This document shows, in pieces, positions 1 to 10,760 of a DNA stretch of 64,000 bases (the stretch's first letter is position 1; each line of letters starts with the position of its first letter). The stretch is from contig CM065295.1 of the NCBI GenBank assembly GCA_032871835.1, positions 82,391,819 to 82,455,818 on the forward strand. The letters are read 5' to 3'. The notes under the pieces are model-generated. The model was not told the origin of the DNA, did not search any database, and was given only the letters and a program-made list of their open reading frames with translations. Made by a program: the position numbers and the translations under genes. Source of the stretch: Dipteronia dyeriana. Taxonomy: Eukaryota > Streptophyta > Magnoliopsida > Sapindales > Sapindaceae.

Positions 1-1593
1 ACAACAAGATTGTCGACTAATACGTTCGAAGGATATAATCGCCGACATGAAAACAATGTATAACATCCAAATCATGTATAGTAAGGTACATCAAGCTCTC
101 GATTATGCATTGTCACTGACCTATGGATTATGAGGAAACCATCCAACTGCTGTCATCATTCGGTTACGTGTTGAAACAAAAAAAATCTCGGCACAATCAC
201 TGACTTACAGTGCGATGAAGATAGTAAATTCATCTACTTTTTCATATCATTAGGTGTATCACTTATAGGATTTTGAAGGTGTATGCGTACAGTTATTGTC
301 GTTGCTGGTACCCATTTAAAGAGAAAATTTGATGGTTCAATGTTTGTTGCAACTGCACAAGATGAGAATGAACAGGTGTATCCAATTTCTTTTGGGTACG
401 GAGACTCAGAAAACAACCTATAATGGGAATGGTTTTTGGATTACTTGAAATGTGTCCTTCGTTATATAGATGATCTGGTTTTTATTTTTGATCGACATGT
501 AAGCATTGAAGCAAGGATATTTATAAATTGTTCCCTTATGTCATTCATACCATATGTTGTTGGCACTTTTCTAAAAATATTAAGAAGCGATATCACAGAA
601 AGGATGTTGCCGCAATAATGGACGAAGCAGCCCGAGCGTACATTGAGTTGAAATATAACCGACACATAAAAGAGTTACGAAACTTGCACAAGAATGCATT
701 TGATTATGTAAATGATGTCGGTCCATACAAGTGGTCCCGTGTGCACTGCTTCGACAAAAGGTATAGGGTGATGACAACAAATGTTGCAGAATGCATAAAC
801 TCTTGCCTAAATTTTACAGGGCAACTGCCTATGTTAACTCTAGCAGAGTTCATTAGGAATATGCTACAACGTTGGTTTCACGATCGCCATAGGGCTACAC
901 AATCCATGCATCTTCAGTTGACCGACGTAACACATATTGTGATCCTAAAACATGTGGAGAAGTATGGTTTATGATTGTAAATCCAGTCGACTGGAATATA
1001 TTCTCGGTAAAGCACTCTAGAAAACAGTGGACTGTTGACTTAGTCCGGACCACCTGCACATGTAACAAATTTCAAATGGACTATCTTCCATGTTCTCATG
1101 CATTCGATGCCACAACGTATATAAGAAGTTTTAGTGTATGGTTAATATTACTTAAACGTGAATCTCATTGTTTTTTCATTGTTTTTATAAGGAGCGCAAC
1201 TTAGATTTCACATCCCTGTGTGCGAACTACTACAAGAGACCACTTATTGACGTATACTTGGTTTCTATTATGCCGGTTGAACATCCTTCCACCTTGGTTG
1301 TGCCATCTCACATCGCTGAGAGGGTGGTGGTGGTTTTGAACCCAATCTTCATGAGACAAGCAGGACACCCGAGGACGGGTCAACATATCTCGTCTTCGAA
1401 GAGGACAACTACACAGTCATATAGGAGATGATGACAATCAGACCATAATTCTAGGAGATGTTCTAACCCATCTTTGATTAATGAAGGTCCGAGCAGAGTT
1501 GTTTCTGAGGAATACCGCCGCAAGTGTAGCATCTATCATTAAGTTGGCCACAATAAACAGACGTGTCCTAACAAGAACTACACCGTGAAATGA
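1..1593 (+). pseudogene. Mutator-like (mudrA/MULE) transposase relic
   Basis: Broken transposase of the MULE superfamily; it would have cut and moved the surrounding element. The reading begins before the window. At about 280-470 the block that normally starts with VDGTHLKG is readable, followed by FVATAQDENEQVYPISFGYGDSEN and then the stop TAA at 421-423. A long open piece at 528-974 carries the typical MTTNVAECINS and LAEFIRNMLQRWF stretches. A frame change near 970 leads to a SWIM zinc finger (CTCNKFQMDYLPCSH, about 1045-1100). Further frame changes lead to a C-terminal tail with HPSTLVVPSHIAERVV and a CCHC-knuckle remnant (VGHNKQTCPNK, about 1545-1585), ending at TGA 1591-1593. The first catalytic Asp of the DDE triad reads Ala (GCT, 304-306). 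With the stops and frameshifts it cannot be active. The family call is secure; the exact ends are not. Confidence 0.9.
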
Positions 1594-3227
1594 ATTGAGG
1601 CGTTTTGGTTGATGACACTGATAATTTGTAATCGTACGACTTGTTCATTAACTTAAATTTAAATGAAACAAGAGTTTTAATTTGTATTATACTTGTGATT
1701 GCAGACGGTTGAAACAGAAACAAAAATAAGAATTAAATTATTTTTCAATTGAATTGTTTTTGTACAAAAAAATTGGTACATGTCAAAAAAAAACTATAAC
1801 TACAAAAATCTAAACGGGCTGGGAGTTACAAAAGATCTCAACCATCTTCTCCCGAATGATCCCCAAATAGTCTTCCGACCAATCGAAATCCTTCATATCC
1901 ACCAATAAGTACTTGATCAATCTCAACGTGTGGGAACCACAGTTACCCCTGCAGTTGGGCACATTAACATGCGTTAATAAAACAATAGGTTTTTAATAAC
2001 ACAATCTCAAATTTAATGAAAAAGAATGTCTTACAATTGGTTATGTTGGGGGATACATGTTTCGAACACCACATTGACAGAGAAAGGCTTATTCTTCTTG
2101 GTGAACGTCTCACGGCCAGCCGGACGCGCAGTATGAAACCCGGTCTGATGCAACATTGAGGGCAAAAACCAGCGCAATGGGGGTACCTGCTGCTTCCGGA
2201 TATTCAATGGGACATCCTGTCTCTAGGGGTCCAGTATGAACATCTTTTTGATGGTGAGGTCGACGGTTACCAAGAGCTAATGTTGGTGCCCAATGTTGTA
2301 CGGTATCAGAACCTGTAAACGTAACAAAAATGTGTTAGGATATACAAAGACATTTTTATTTTAAAATTGCAAATCAAGTAACACTTACCGTGTCAACCTC
2401 GTGCCACAAACATCTTCCACTTAGGGCACCACCACGCACAGTCATAAGGTCCTCATCAGATCACCAGAACTTCAAAACATTCCACCGCGCTGTGGCGATC
2501 TCCCCACGAGTATCACGAGGCATCATTCTCCTATACTATTGCTCCAGGAATGACTGTACAAACATTTGATGGAAAGAAAGTCATTAGAGTTTTACAAACT
2601 AATTTACAAGCATGCGTAATCATTACGTATTAAATACTTACAAAAAACTGTGTATCCAATATGTTGATCCTCTGGGTGTACACCGTTGGGAAATCTCGTT
2701 GACTCTTCCGAAGAATATGGAGGTACGCGTTCATATGCTGGGAATATATACAAGTTATAAACTGTTAGGAGTGTATCATTACTAAAACAAACATAAAATA
2801 GCAACTCGCCTAACCCACGTACCTCTTCCTCCAACTCCATTTGGTCTGCATCCGATGGAACCATCCAGCATCAACTGGTTCCAGCACATCCACATCGCGT
2901 CTGCATTAATTTCCTATTAGCTACACAATTATTTAATTAAAAAAAAAAATACTAGCATCTAAATAGATAAAAATTTACTTATTGTTCCCCGTTTATGTTC
3001 CTCTTGAAGGCTTATACTTGGTAAGCATTCAACTGGTCAATATCCACCAGTCTGTGGGGATCAAAAACGTGGTCCACAGCCTGAGGTATTACCCTCGACC
3101 TCTTCGACCGGCAGGGATCTGTGCACGGGCTAAGCAACTGCCAACCGCGCTTGTGTACTCACCTCCCCGAGTCGAACTCCCCACTATGAGGTGTTATGCG
3201 ATGAGTAGCTCTGTCCTCTCTGCGGCT

Positions 3228-3362
3228 GGATCGATGTAGGGGGTGGAGGGGGAAAGGGGAAGGGGTAAGTGGTGCTCCATCGATGGGGGAGGTGAAGGGG
3301 ATGGATGACGCTCCATCGATAAGGGAGGTGGAGGGGACGGCTGGCGCGCCATCTGTGGGGGA
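3228..3362. repeat. About 36-bp minisatellite in the Ulp1-gene linker
   Basis: Three or four imperfect units built around CTCCATCGAT and GGGAGGTG, period about 36 bp. The last unit continues on the far side of the insertion, at 4480-4515. On the minus strand the units read as Pro/His-rich repeats (RWSVIHPLHLP-like), so this was probably a repetitive linker of the DUF1985-Ulp1 protein. Confidence 0.6.
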
Positions 3363-4479
3363 TAGTGATGGGCGTGGAGGCCCATTGGGGCGGGGAAGGG
3401 TCCCCCCACCCTATCCCCATTCCTAAAACCTCCCCCCACCCTAGCCCCAAAACCCCATATAGGGGAAATGGGAATGGGGGTGTTTGGGGGTGGGGGCAGG
3501 CCCCATCCCCCATTTCCCTCATTTTCAATCCTATTATTTTTCAATTTGAAATCCAAAATTTAGAAATCGATATTCGAAATTCAATCATTCGATTCACACT
3601 ATTTCGATATTCAATGCTATAAATAATCTAAAATATATAATTGATTAAATTTAATAAGAAATTAATACAAATAACTAATGTAATATAGTTTTACACATAA
3701 ATAAATATGAAAAAATGGGGAAATTTGATAGAAAGTAAATTGGTAATAGAGTTAAAATTATTATTTTTTAAGAAAATAAAAGTAAAAATATATAAATATA
3801 TAGGAGGAAATATGGGAAATGAGGCTCCACCCCCACCTCTATTAAAAGAAATGGGAGAATGGGGGAATGGGGTAGGGGTAGATTCCCTGACTCCTACCTC
3901 CATTTAGAATTTGAGGGTAAAATTTGCCTCCGCTCCCACTCGCAAACCCCATTTGGGGGTAAAATTTGCCCCCAAACAGGGGTGGGGGAATAAAATGGGG
4001 ATGTGGATGAGGGGACCCCTCCCCATTCCCATTTCTCCATTTTTTCCACAATTAAATTGAAATATGATGGAGATGGAGATCCTCATTTCCCTATTTCCCC
4101 CAAAAGTATATAAATATAATTATAATATTTATTTGAATTATTTGAAACATTTTATTTTGAATTTGTAATGCATTGATATTTTTTATTTGTAATGAAATGT
4201 TTGTTTTTTTTAATTTAATTTATAATTTTTAGTTAAATAGGGAAATGGAGGAACGGAGGATATGAGAAAACAGAAGAAAAAAAAGCGGGAAAAATGGAAA
4301 ATTGGGGATGGGGATGGGGTGACCTCCCCCCAAACATCCCCATCCCAATCTCCATTTTCCCCAAATGGGGAAATGGGGAGGGATGAGGGAAGGGTCTAAG
4401 AAGTGGGGATGGGGATGGGGATGGGGATGGGGATGAGGGGACCTATATCCATCCTCATTCCCCAAACGTGCATCCCTAG
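3363..4479. mobile_element. Composite G-rich non-autonomous hAT-like element(s)
   Basis: The ends form imperfect terminal inverted repeats: TAGTGATGGGCGT at the left and the complement of TAGGGATGCACGT at the right (4467-4479). Just inside lie arrays of GGGGATGGGG and CCCCATCCCC; the core is AT-rich. The left half (about 3363-3990) is the reverse-complement relative of 9256-9420 plus 10296-10760. The right half (about 3990-4479) resembles the second type at 9421-10295, so two elements are probably joined or nested here. The insertion splits the Ulp1-like relic. The flanks GTGGGGGA and GAGGTGAT do not form a convincing 8-bp duplication, so the hAT assignment rests on the better-preserved copies. 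The open frames inside are translations of the G-rich repeat and not genes. Confidence 0.68.
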
Positions 4480-5393
4480 AGGTGATGGTTGTCGCTCGAT
4501 CGATGGGAGGTCTGACAGAACAGTTGTACATGTAACAGGCCTTGTATCCTCGGTACGTTGGTGAGGCTCACTCTCTGGAACTGCCCCTCTCAGTATGTGA
4601 ATCCTCCCGACGTCCATCAATCATGTCTATCCCCTCGGTATACCCACATGTCCTGTCTCTGGGAGTAAAGTTTGGATCAGGATCAGGACCAGGTGGACCA
4701 TCCCGGTGCGTATGCTTTCTCGAGCCCTGAAGCCCCTTGATCAACGTGAGCAACTCCCGGTGTTGCTGTCGTGGTTCTTCCTCGCTCTTCTAGATCATAT
4801 TCAGCAACCCTCGGAGTTGCTACTGTCGATCATCCTCACTTTTCTTGAGGGCTTCACGCAACTCGTTGAACCAATGTTCCCATAGGGCCTAAAATCATGC
4901 CAACATTGTTAGTACTAAAACAATCAACATGTCGCGTTAATAAAAAACAAAACTATCATCTCAACTTACCTCCTTATCACGTCCAACGCCGATTCGGGAA
5001 TCTCCTCTAGATGTAGCAGATCCTGAGGTGGTAAACCGGACCCGTATATGCCTCACTCGACGAGGATCCGGCTCACATCTCTCCCTGTTCATGGCCATGA
5101 AACCCGTACCTTCCGGCTCAGAAGCCTTCTTCTCACTGACCCTCCGACCCCCATTCTCAGGGTTGGAACTCTCTGTCCCACTGCCCCCGTCAGTGATAGA
5201 GTGATCAAGGATTGAAGCCGGAATCTACAGCCTATCCTCTGCTACATACAGGCTTCCCCCCTTCTCGTTTAGCCCTACGAAGTACAGTGCCTCCGTCTTA
5301 GCTGCTGTGGGCACAATTTCCGTCCTCGCAAACATCTGAAAACTTTTTAAAATAATGTCATTGTATACTTAATAGTAACTAATATACAGATTA
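4480..5393 (-). other. Degenerate linker of the DUF1985-Ulp1 relic
   Basis: Minus-strand pieces rich in Arg, Ser and Glu, with many stops, lie between the DUF1985 and protease ends of the same relic. No independent gene is visible. Confidence 0.5.
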
Positions 5394-6408
5394 TCAAATT
5401 AAAAAATACCATAGCATTGAAAATCTTCGCCAGCTTCTTCCCTTTCGGTTGGTCAACTCCCACTTCAAAATACGGAGAGATAGATCTGTATCCCTCAAGA
5501 TGCCGAACTGGAGGCCCAGATCAGGGATCACCTCAAAAACAAATATCTGTATAAAAAATAAGTACGATAAGAATCCAAAATATTTAGGACACGAAAAAAA
5601 AATACATGTTGTCATTCAAAGTTTTTACCAACAAGGTATGAGATAGACCGTAAATATTGTACGTCTCCACCATATGTACATCAGCGCCCTGTGACTGCTA
5701 GCGTCCCTCACGTCGCCGGGGTAGTGCATGCTTGAATGAACATATAGAATGTCTATACACATGGGCACCCTACGGGAACACATTGAAGGCATCGAGGTCC
5801 TTCACCAACCTCATCTGTATCTAGTTCAACATATAGATGAGGCAGAGCTTCACAGCATCGTACGCCTGCTGAAACTCACCGAGGGTGAGAACAACCCTCA
5901 ACTCCTCAAACGATACCTCATCGGCTCCAAGAAAGTACCATTGTTGTATGTCATTCTCCACTGCTGCATACAGACTCGTGTTTGGTATGACTCTAAAACG
6001 TAATCCAGTGATGAGGTAAAATTCCACATTCGAAAACCTCACCAAATGGTTCCATAACAGGAACCACATCTCATCTGTTAGCCCGTTATGGTGCAACTCC
6101 AGCAACAGTAACCGATGGATAATAGCACCCGAAAACTTGATCCGTCGGTGCATCGACATGAAATACCCAAAACAGGATGCCATGAACCGACGTCGGTCCT
6201 CAACAGTAACATCTTCGGGGACCCGATTCAGTGCGTCGTCTATACGGTCGAGGGCGTCAAAATGGTTGTGTCGAGTCAGTTTCCCCTCATACCAATCTCC
6301 CTCTAGAGTTTTGAGAAAATCCTTCAACCTAATCCTCATCTGCAATGTCACATAAACAATACATAAGTAATCTGGAAAAAGCTCGGATTCATCAATTAAA
6401 AGTCTCAA

Positions 6409-7405
6409 TTCATTTTCAAAAATATGCTCGATTCTTTCTAAAATAAGCTCAATTATATTAAAAAAGACTCAAATTGGCAACAAAAAAATAAAGATTGATC
6501 CTTTCAAAAATATATTCGATACTTTTAAAAATATGTTCGATTTGGCTACAAATATGCTCGATTCTTTAATAAATATACTCGATGTAATCATGTGTAGATG
6601 TAATCATGTGAAGAGTTTACCATTTGGGTCAATCTCATAATGTCGAGTTAGTTAGATGTTAAAACACATCGTTAACCTTTTAATTTTATGTTAAAGTGTA
6701 TTTGACTCTCTAGAACTTGTATAAGCTTGGGGTATTTCCAAACTTTTATATTTTGAAAGGGCAATAACTAAAGGCAAAAGGATTATAAAAGATCTGGACA
6801 GTCACCTAGAACAATTGGACGTCCCAAACATTTCGCTATAAAAATAAATAAAAATAAATAACCTAACTTAGCACAAAATCAACTGTAAAGGCTGGATTCA
6901 AATTCAAAAAATGAATGATATCAGTGTATCACTAACAACATCAGTCTTAATGGGGGTGTGTGAGACTATGACAACACCAATCTTATTGTTTATGAGACTA
7001 TGACTATATATATGTATCTGTTTGGGTTGTAAATTTGATTTTGGTAGACTTGTTTGTAAATTATTTGAATGGGGTGTGTTTTTGTTGTTTTGTGCGTTTT
7101 GCAAAATCAGATTCCAAATGGGCTGAGTATTGTTTTCTCTGGCCCAGCACCAGCAAGTCCACACAGGAAATCAAGGCAGCAAAACGACAACAGCAGCTAG
7201 GCAGCAATGATGAGTTGATGAGTGTCACTGTTCAAATTAATGCACAGATGATGAGTTAGTGGCGCTGGATTTGGACTGTACAAAGATATAGGACTTGAAC
7301 CATATTGCGTCGTGTATGATTTGGAAGAGAAAATCGTGATAGACCTTCCAATAAGATTGTATCAAATTAGAATTATAAGATTGTATCAAATTAGAATTAT
7401 ATTGA
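6409..7405. other. AT-rich spacer, no gene seen
   Basis: Holds a short-period duplication around AAATATGCTCGATTCTTT (6420-6580), probably at the right edge of the MULE, and a CAGCAAxxCGACAACAGCAGCTAGGCAGCAA-type segment near 7160-7265 that recurs at 9155-9255. No coding potential beyond short chance frames. Confidence 0.5.
7160..7275 (+). repeat. Copy A of a dispersed direct repeat (uninterrupted allele of 9155-9255)
   Basis: The segment with CAGCAGCTAGGCAGCAA, GTTCAAATTAATGCA and GCGCTGGATTT matches 9155-9255. In copy B the G-rich hAT-like element starts exactly after GCTGGA and resumes with GTGCTGGAGTTT at 10761. Copy A therefore approximates the empty insertion site. Confidence 0.65.
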
Positions 7406-8297
7406 TGTTGATTTTTGGATTGTATCAGAAAAGTTAATAAGGATCGGATTTCGGTTGAGATTTCAAGGAAAGAAAGAAAGAGAAAGTAAACAAGATACAA
7501 GTTTTTTACGTGGTAAAACTCCGATGACCGGAGAAACGTCCACGGGTGGTTGAATGATCAATCTAGCCAAAATCCACTATGAATTCTTGAATATTACAAG
7601 CTCTCGGTCTCTCTTTTTTCTCTCTGAATTTTGCTATAATTTATGTGTTTTCTCTGTTGTCTATATTTTTTTTGGACGAGATTATGGGTCTATTTATATG
7701 TTTATAGAACCCTAATCTGTTTTGTACAAGTAATAAAAGATCTCTATATTTAATTGTGATTTGGTTTCTTGTTTGAAGTATATTTGTCTTCTTTCATGTT
7801 TCGGGGTCTTGTATTGAAGTCGAATGAGATTCTAGTAGTGCATTCCAATTTGGACTTGTTTCCTTATATAAGAACGTAGTCTTTTTAAAGAAATAAAGTT
7901 GTTGCCTGATTGGGAACCATTCCAGCTCAGTATTCTATTCTCCTTGGGATTCCTTCCTGATATGGATATCTTCGTATATTTAATGACCTAATCCGTGTGA
8001 ACTAAGCACTAAGCACTAAGCTTCTTATTCGGTTTTCCTCATATTTATCCCGAGCAAGGATAATACCAATGGGGCCCGAGTAACATCGTTTGAGTCTGAG
8101 TGGAAGCGTCATTTAACCAGTCTCGAGTGTCATTAATTGATCCCGAGAAGGTTTTATTCATCATCTGCTTACTCGGGTTTTCCCTTCCTCAACAATGTCT
8201 TTGTAAGATATTTTATAAATGCCTATTTGGATGTCCACCTGACAATTTATCTTTTTTGTTTGATGACGTGTTCATCCGATAAAATTCACATATGACA
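7406..8297 (+). mobile_element. Solo LTR, copia-type family A (copy 1)
   Basis: Runs from TGTTGATTTTTGGATTG to CACATATGACA (892 bp, TG...CA). It contains the block TTTTTTACGTGGTAAAACTCC and ACCGGAGAAACGTCCACGG seen in many plant LTRs. A second copy in the same orientation lies at 52988-53882 and is alignable over its whole length. No internal retrotransposon coding region adjoins either copy, so both are solo LTRs. The flanks ATTGA and AATTA agree at only three of five bases. Confidence 0.75.
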
Positions 8298-9255
8298 AAT
8301 TATATTATTTATTTTTATATTTTTATATTTTTAAGATAAATAGTACAATCTTATTAGATAATTTTATAGTTTTACAACGGAACAATCCCATGAATGTGTA
8401 GTACTTTATTCCCTCTATAAGTGCTTTTTTTTTGTCCGTCTTAGTTGCTGCTTCTTCTTCTAGCCAATTTAGGTGGTTGAATAAAGCTCCGAGACTCAAA
8501 CAATTTTATAAATAAAAAATATTAGACGAGTTTGGGGTTTGGGTAAATGATTCTCATATCCATAGTTCGAATCCTATCAATGATGATAGTTTTCAAAAAA
8601 ATATCCGATCTCGGATCAATAGATATTGTCAAAAAAAATACTAATTAAACACTTAGCCTAGCATTTTAAATGTTTTGTCGGATCGAGTCGATGTACGGAA
8701 TTATGCTTTGTCAGATTGTGTCTAGGCCAGTTCGATCAAATTTACATGATTAATTAATAGTAGGTGGAAATAGCAGAAAATATAAATTATTTTAATTATT
8801 AATTTAATATTTTTTACATTACATATTTAAAGACTCAATTTAAATTTTCGTCTATAATCCCGCATATCCTTGAACCGTCCCTAGGTGGCTTCAACGGTGA
8901 ACACCGTTGGAAATGCGGTTGGTATCTTAGGTGGGTTTGGTTTCTTCAATTTTTGTAATTTAATCAAAGAATTGTTTTGGTTATTTAATTTGTGTTGTTA
9001 TTTTTTATTCAATTTTTGAAATATTGCCACCTGCACAAATATTAACACAAATTTTTTACTTTTTCTTCATAGTGCCATGTAGGCTGTAGCACCTGAATCT
9101 GTGTGGGAGTTGACTAAAAAATTGAGTCATTTTAATGCAGTTTATATTGATTCAAATTAAGGCAGCAAGACAGAGCAGCAGCTAGGCAGCAACGATGAGA
9201 TGATGAATTGGACTGTTCAAATTAATGCAGAGTTTTATGTGCCAGTGCTGCTGGA
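8298..9255. other. Spacer with a possible SINE-like B box and direct-repeat copy B
   Basis: AT-rich, with no gene. AGTTCGAATCC at 8564-8574 resembles a pol III B box (tRNA-derived SINE), but no clear A box or tail supports it. The CAG-rich direct-repeat copy B occupies 9155-9255 and ends at the hAT-like insertion. A 29-bp segment at 8400-8428 is identical to 11743-11771. Confidence 0.4.
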
Positions 9256-9420
9256 TAGGGATGGGCATTTTTCGCATGGGATCCCACCCCCATTTAGGGG
9301 TAAATTTTATCAAATTTATCCCTAAATGGAAGGGGAAGGGGAAGGGGGAGGGGGTGGGGGTGGGGGTAAATTTTACTTTTAAAATCTAAATAAAAGTGAG
9401 GGTGGGGGAACCTATCCTAC

Positions 9421-9885
9421 TAGAGATGGTCATTTTATCCTGGGGTTCCGAACCCCCGCTCTCCCATTCCCATTTAGAGGAATTTTTTTTGAGGGAAAAT
9501 AGGAAAATAGGAAAATGAGAGGGGGATGAGGATGACCTTTAACTCCAAATTTAAATGGGGTTGGGGATTGAGGGACCCGTCCCCATCCTCAATTCCCTAT
9601 TTCCCTCACAAATTCCTTGAAATGGGGATGGGGTTGGGATTAGGTGCCCCTATCCTCATTTTTCCATTTCCTCTAAATATTATAATATTATATAAAAAAA
9701 TATATTAATATATATTTTTATTATATTTTTAATATTTTTATTATTATTATTTTACTAACTATATATACATATTTATAAACTATAACTTAAATTATACACC
9801 AAGCAATCTAACTATATATAAATATCGATTTTCTTGTTAAATTACACACCAAGCAAGCTCCATATAATTTATTAATATATTTTAT

Positions 9886-9928
<43 letters not shown>

Positions 9929-10295
9929 CAACTTAACTTTCATTTCAATTTGTATGGGATGTTATTTTATTTTTGAATTTATTGGATTGCGAATTTATGT
10001 GTTTCTTTAATTTGTAATTTTTACTGCTTTGGAAAAATGGGGGAATGAGGGAATGAGGGACTTTGGGAAAATGGAGAAATGGGAAAAATGGGAAAAATTG
10101 GGAAATGGGGATGGGGATGGGGATAGGGGGACCTCCCCCCAGAATTACCCCAACCCCAACCCCAACCCCATTTCACCCAAATGGGGAAATGGGGAAATGG
10201 GGGATGGGGGATGGGGGGATGGGGAAGGGTTTAGAAAATGGGGTTGGGGATGGGGGGACCTACATCCGCCCCCATTTCCCCATTGGCCATCCCTA
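9421..10295 (+). mobile_element. Nested G-rich hAT-like element (inner)
   Basis: Ends are TAGAGATGGTCATTTT and the complement of TAGGGATGGCCAATGG. The flanks TATCCTAC (9413-9420) and TACCCCAT (10296-10303) agree at five of eight positions, and all three differences are C/T. Aligned to the inverted relative near 3850-3880, the outer element is continuous across this point (an empty-site equivalent), so this is a true insertion. The right half carries the array GGGGATGGGGATGGGG and CCCCAACCCC. It encodes no transposase. Confidence 0.65.
9893..9923. repeat. (AT)n microsatellite
   Basis: An uninterrupted run of about fifteen AT units in the AT-rich core of the inner G-rich element. It is probably polymorphic. 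Confidence 0.9.
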
Positions 10296-10760
10296 TACCC
10301 CATTCTATTCACCCATTTCTTTTAATAGGGGTGAGGCCCGTGAGGGTGGAGTCTCATTTTTCCCATTTTTCCATATATATTTTTATATTTTTACTCTTAT
10401 TTTCTTAAAAAAAAAATAATAGCTTTAACTCTATCACTCATTTACTTTATTTCATTTTTCCATAGTTATTTATGTGTAAAACTATATTACTGTAATTATT
10501 TGTATTAATTTTTGATTAAATTAAATTAATTATATATATATATTGGATTATTTATTGAATTGGATATCAAAACAGTGTGAATCGAACGATCGAATCTCGA
10601 ATTCTAAATTTCTGATTTCAAATTGAAATTTTTTATGATTGAAGGTGTAGAAAATTAGGGAAATGGGGGATGGGGTGGGTGGGAGCAGGGGAACCTCCCC
10701 CAAACACCCCCATCCCCACTTCCCCCAAATGGGGTTTGAGGACGGGGACGTCCATACCTA

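Larger units (their letters stand above)
1810..6408 (-). pseudogene. DUF1985 / Ulp1-like (C48) protease relic carried by the MULE
   Basis: Read on the minus strand, 5821-6408 is a 195-residue open frame typical of plant DUF1985 (FSNVEFYLITGLRF motif; FMASCFGYFMSMHRRIKFSG). Continuation pieces lie near 5394-5800 (IFVFEVIPDLGLQFGI; LKWELTNRKG). At the far end, 1810-2600 reads as the C48/Ulp1 catalytic region: RRMMPRDTRGEIATARWNVLKFW, WHEVDTVLIPYNIGHQH (catalytic His region, 2277-2340), MFILDP (Asp), and VPNCRGNCGSHTLRLIKYLL with the GNCG Cys near 1940. In-frame stops at 2277-2279 and 2223-2225, plus others near 2470-2555, show decay. Such DUF1985-Ulp1 genes are known passengers of plant MULEs (Kaonashi/KI-MULE type). 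This one converges tail-to-tail with the mudrA relic, 216 bp apart, so both probably belong to one element whose left end is outside the window. A composite insertion (3363-4479) interrupts its linker. Confidence 0.82.
9256..10760 (+). mobile_element. Non-autonomous G-rich hAT-like element (outer)
   Basis: Terminal inverted repeats are TAGGGATGGGCA (9256) and the complement of TAGGTATGGACG (ending 10760). The flanks CTGCTGGA (9248-9255) and GTGCTGGA (10761-10768) are an 8-bp target duplication with one mismatch, as expected for hAT. The uninterrupted relative at 7160-7275 supports the insertion. Subterminal regions are tandem G-rich or C-rich tracts; the core is AT-rich and shared in inverted orientation with 3500-3880. 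No transposase is encoded, so it depended on one supplied in trans. A second element (9421-10295) is nested in it. Confidence 0.75.

Noticed and set aside
3184..4620. Several long frames with Pro/His/Gly/Met-rich translations
   Set aside because: They are translations of GGGGATGGGG/CCCCATCCCC arrays and a minisatellite inside mobile elements, with no domain and frames on both strands.
10130..10180. CCCCAACCCCAACCCC resembling an interstitial telomere repeat
   Set aside because: The plant telomere unit is CCCTAAA. This is a variant of the C-rich subterminal array of the element.
10029..10419. Gly/Met/Trp-rich frames on +
   Set aside because: Same G-rich array effect inside the nested hAT-like element.
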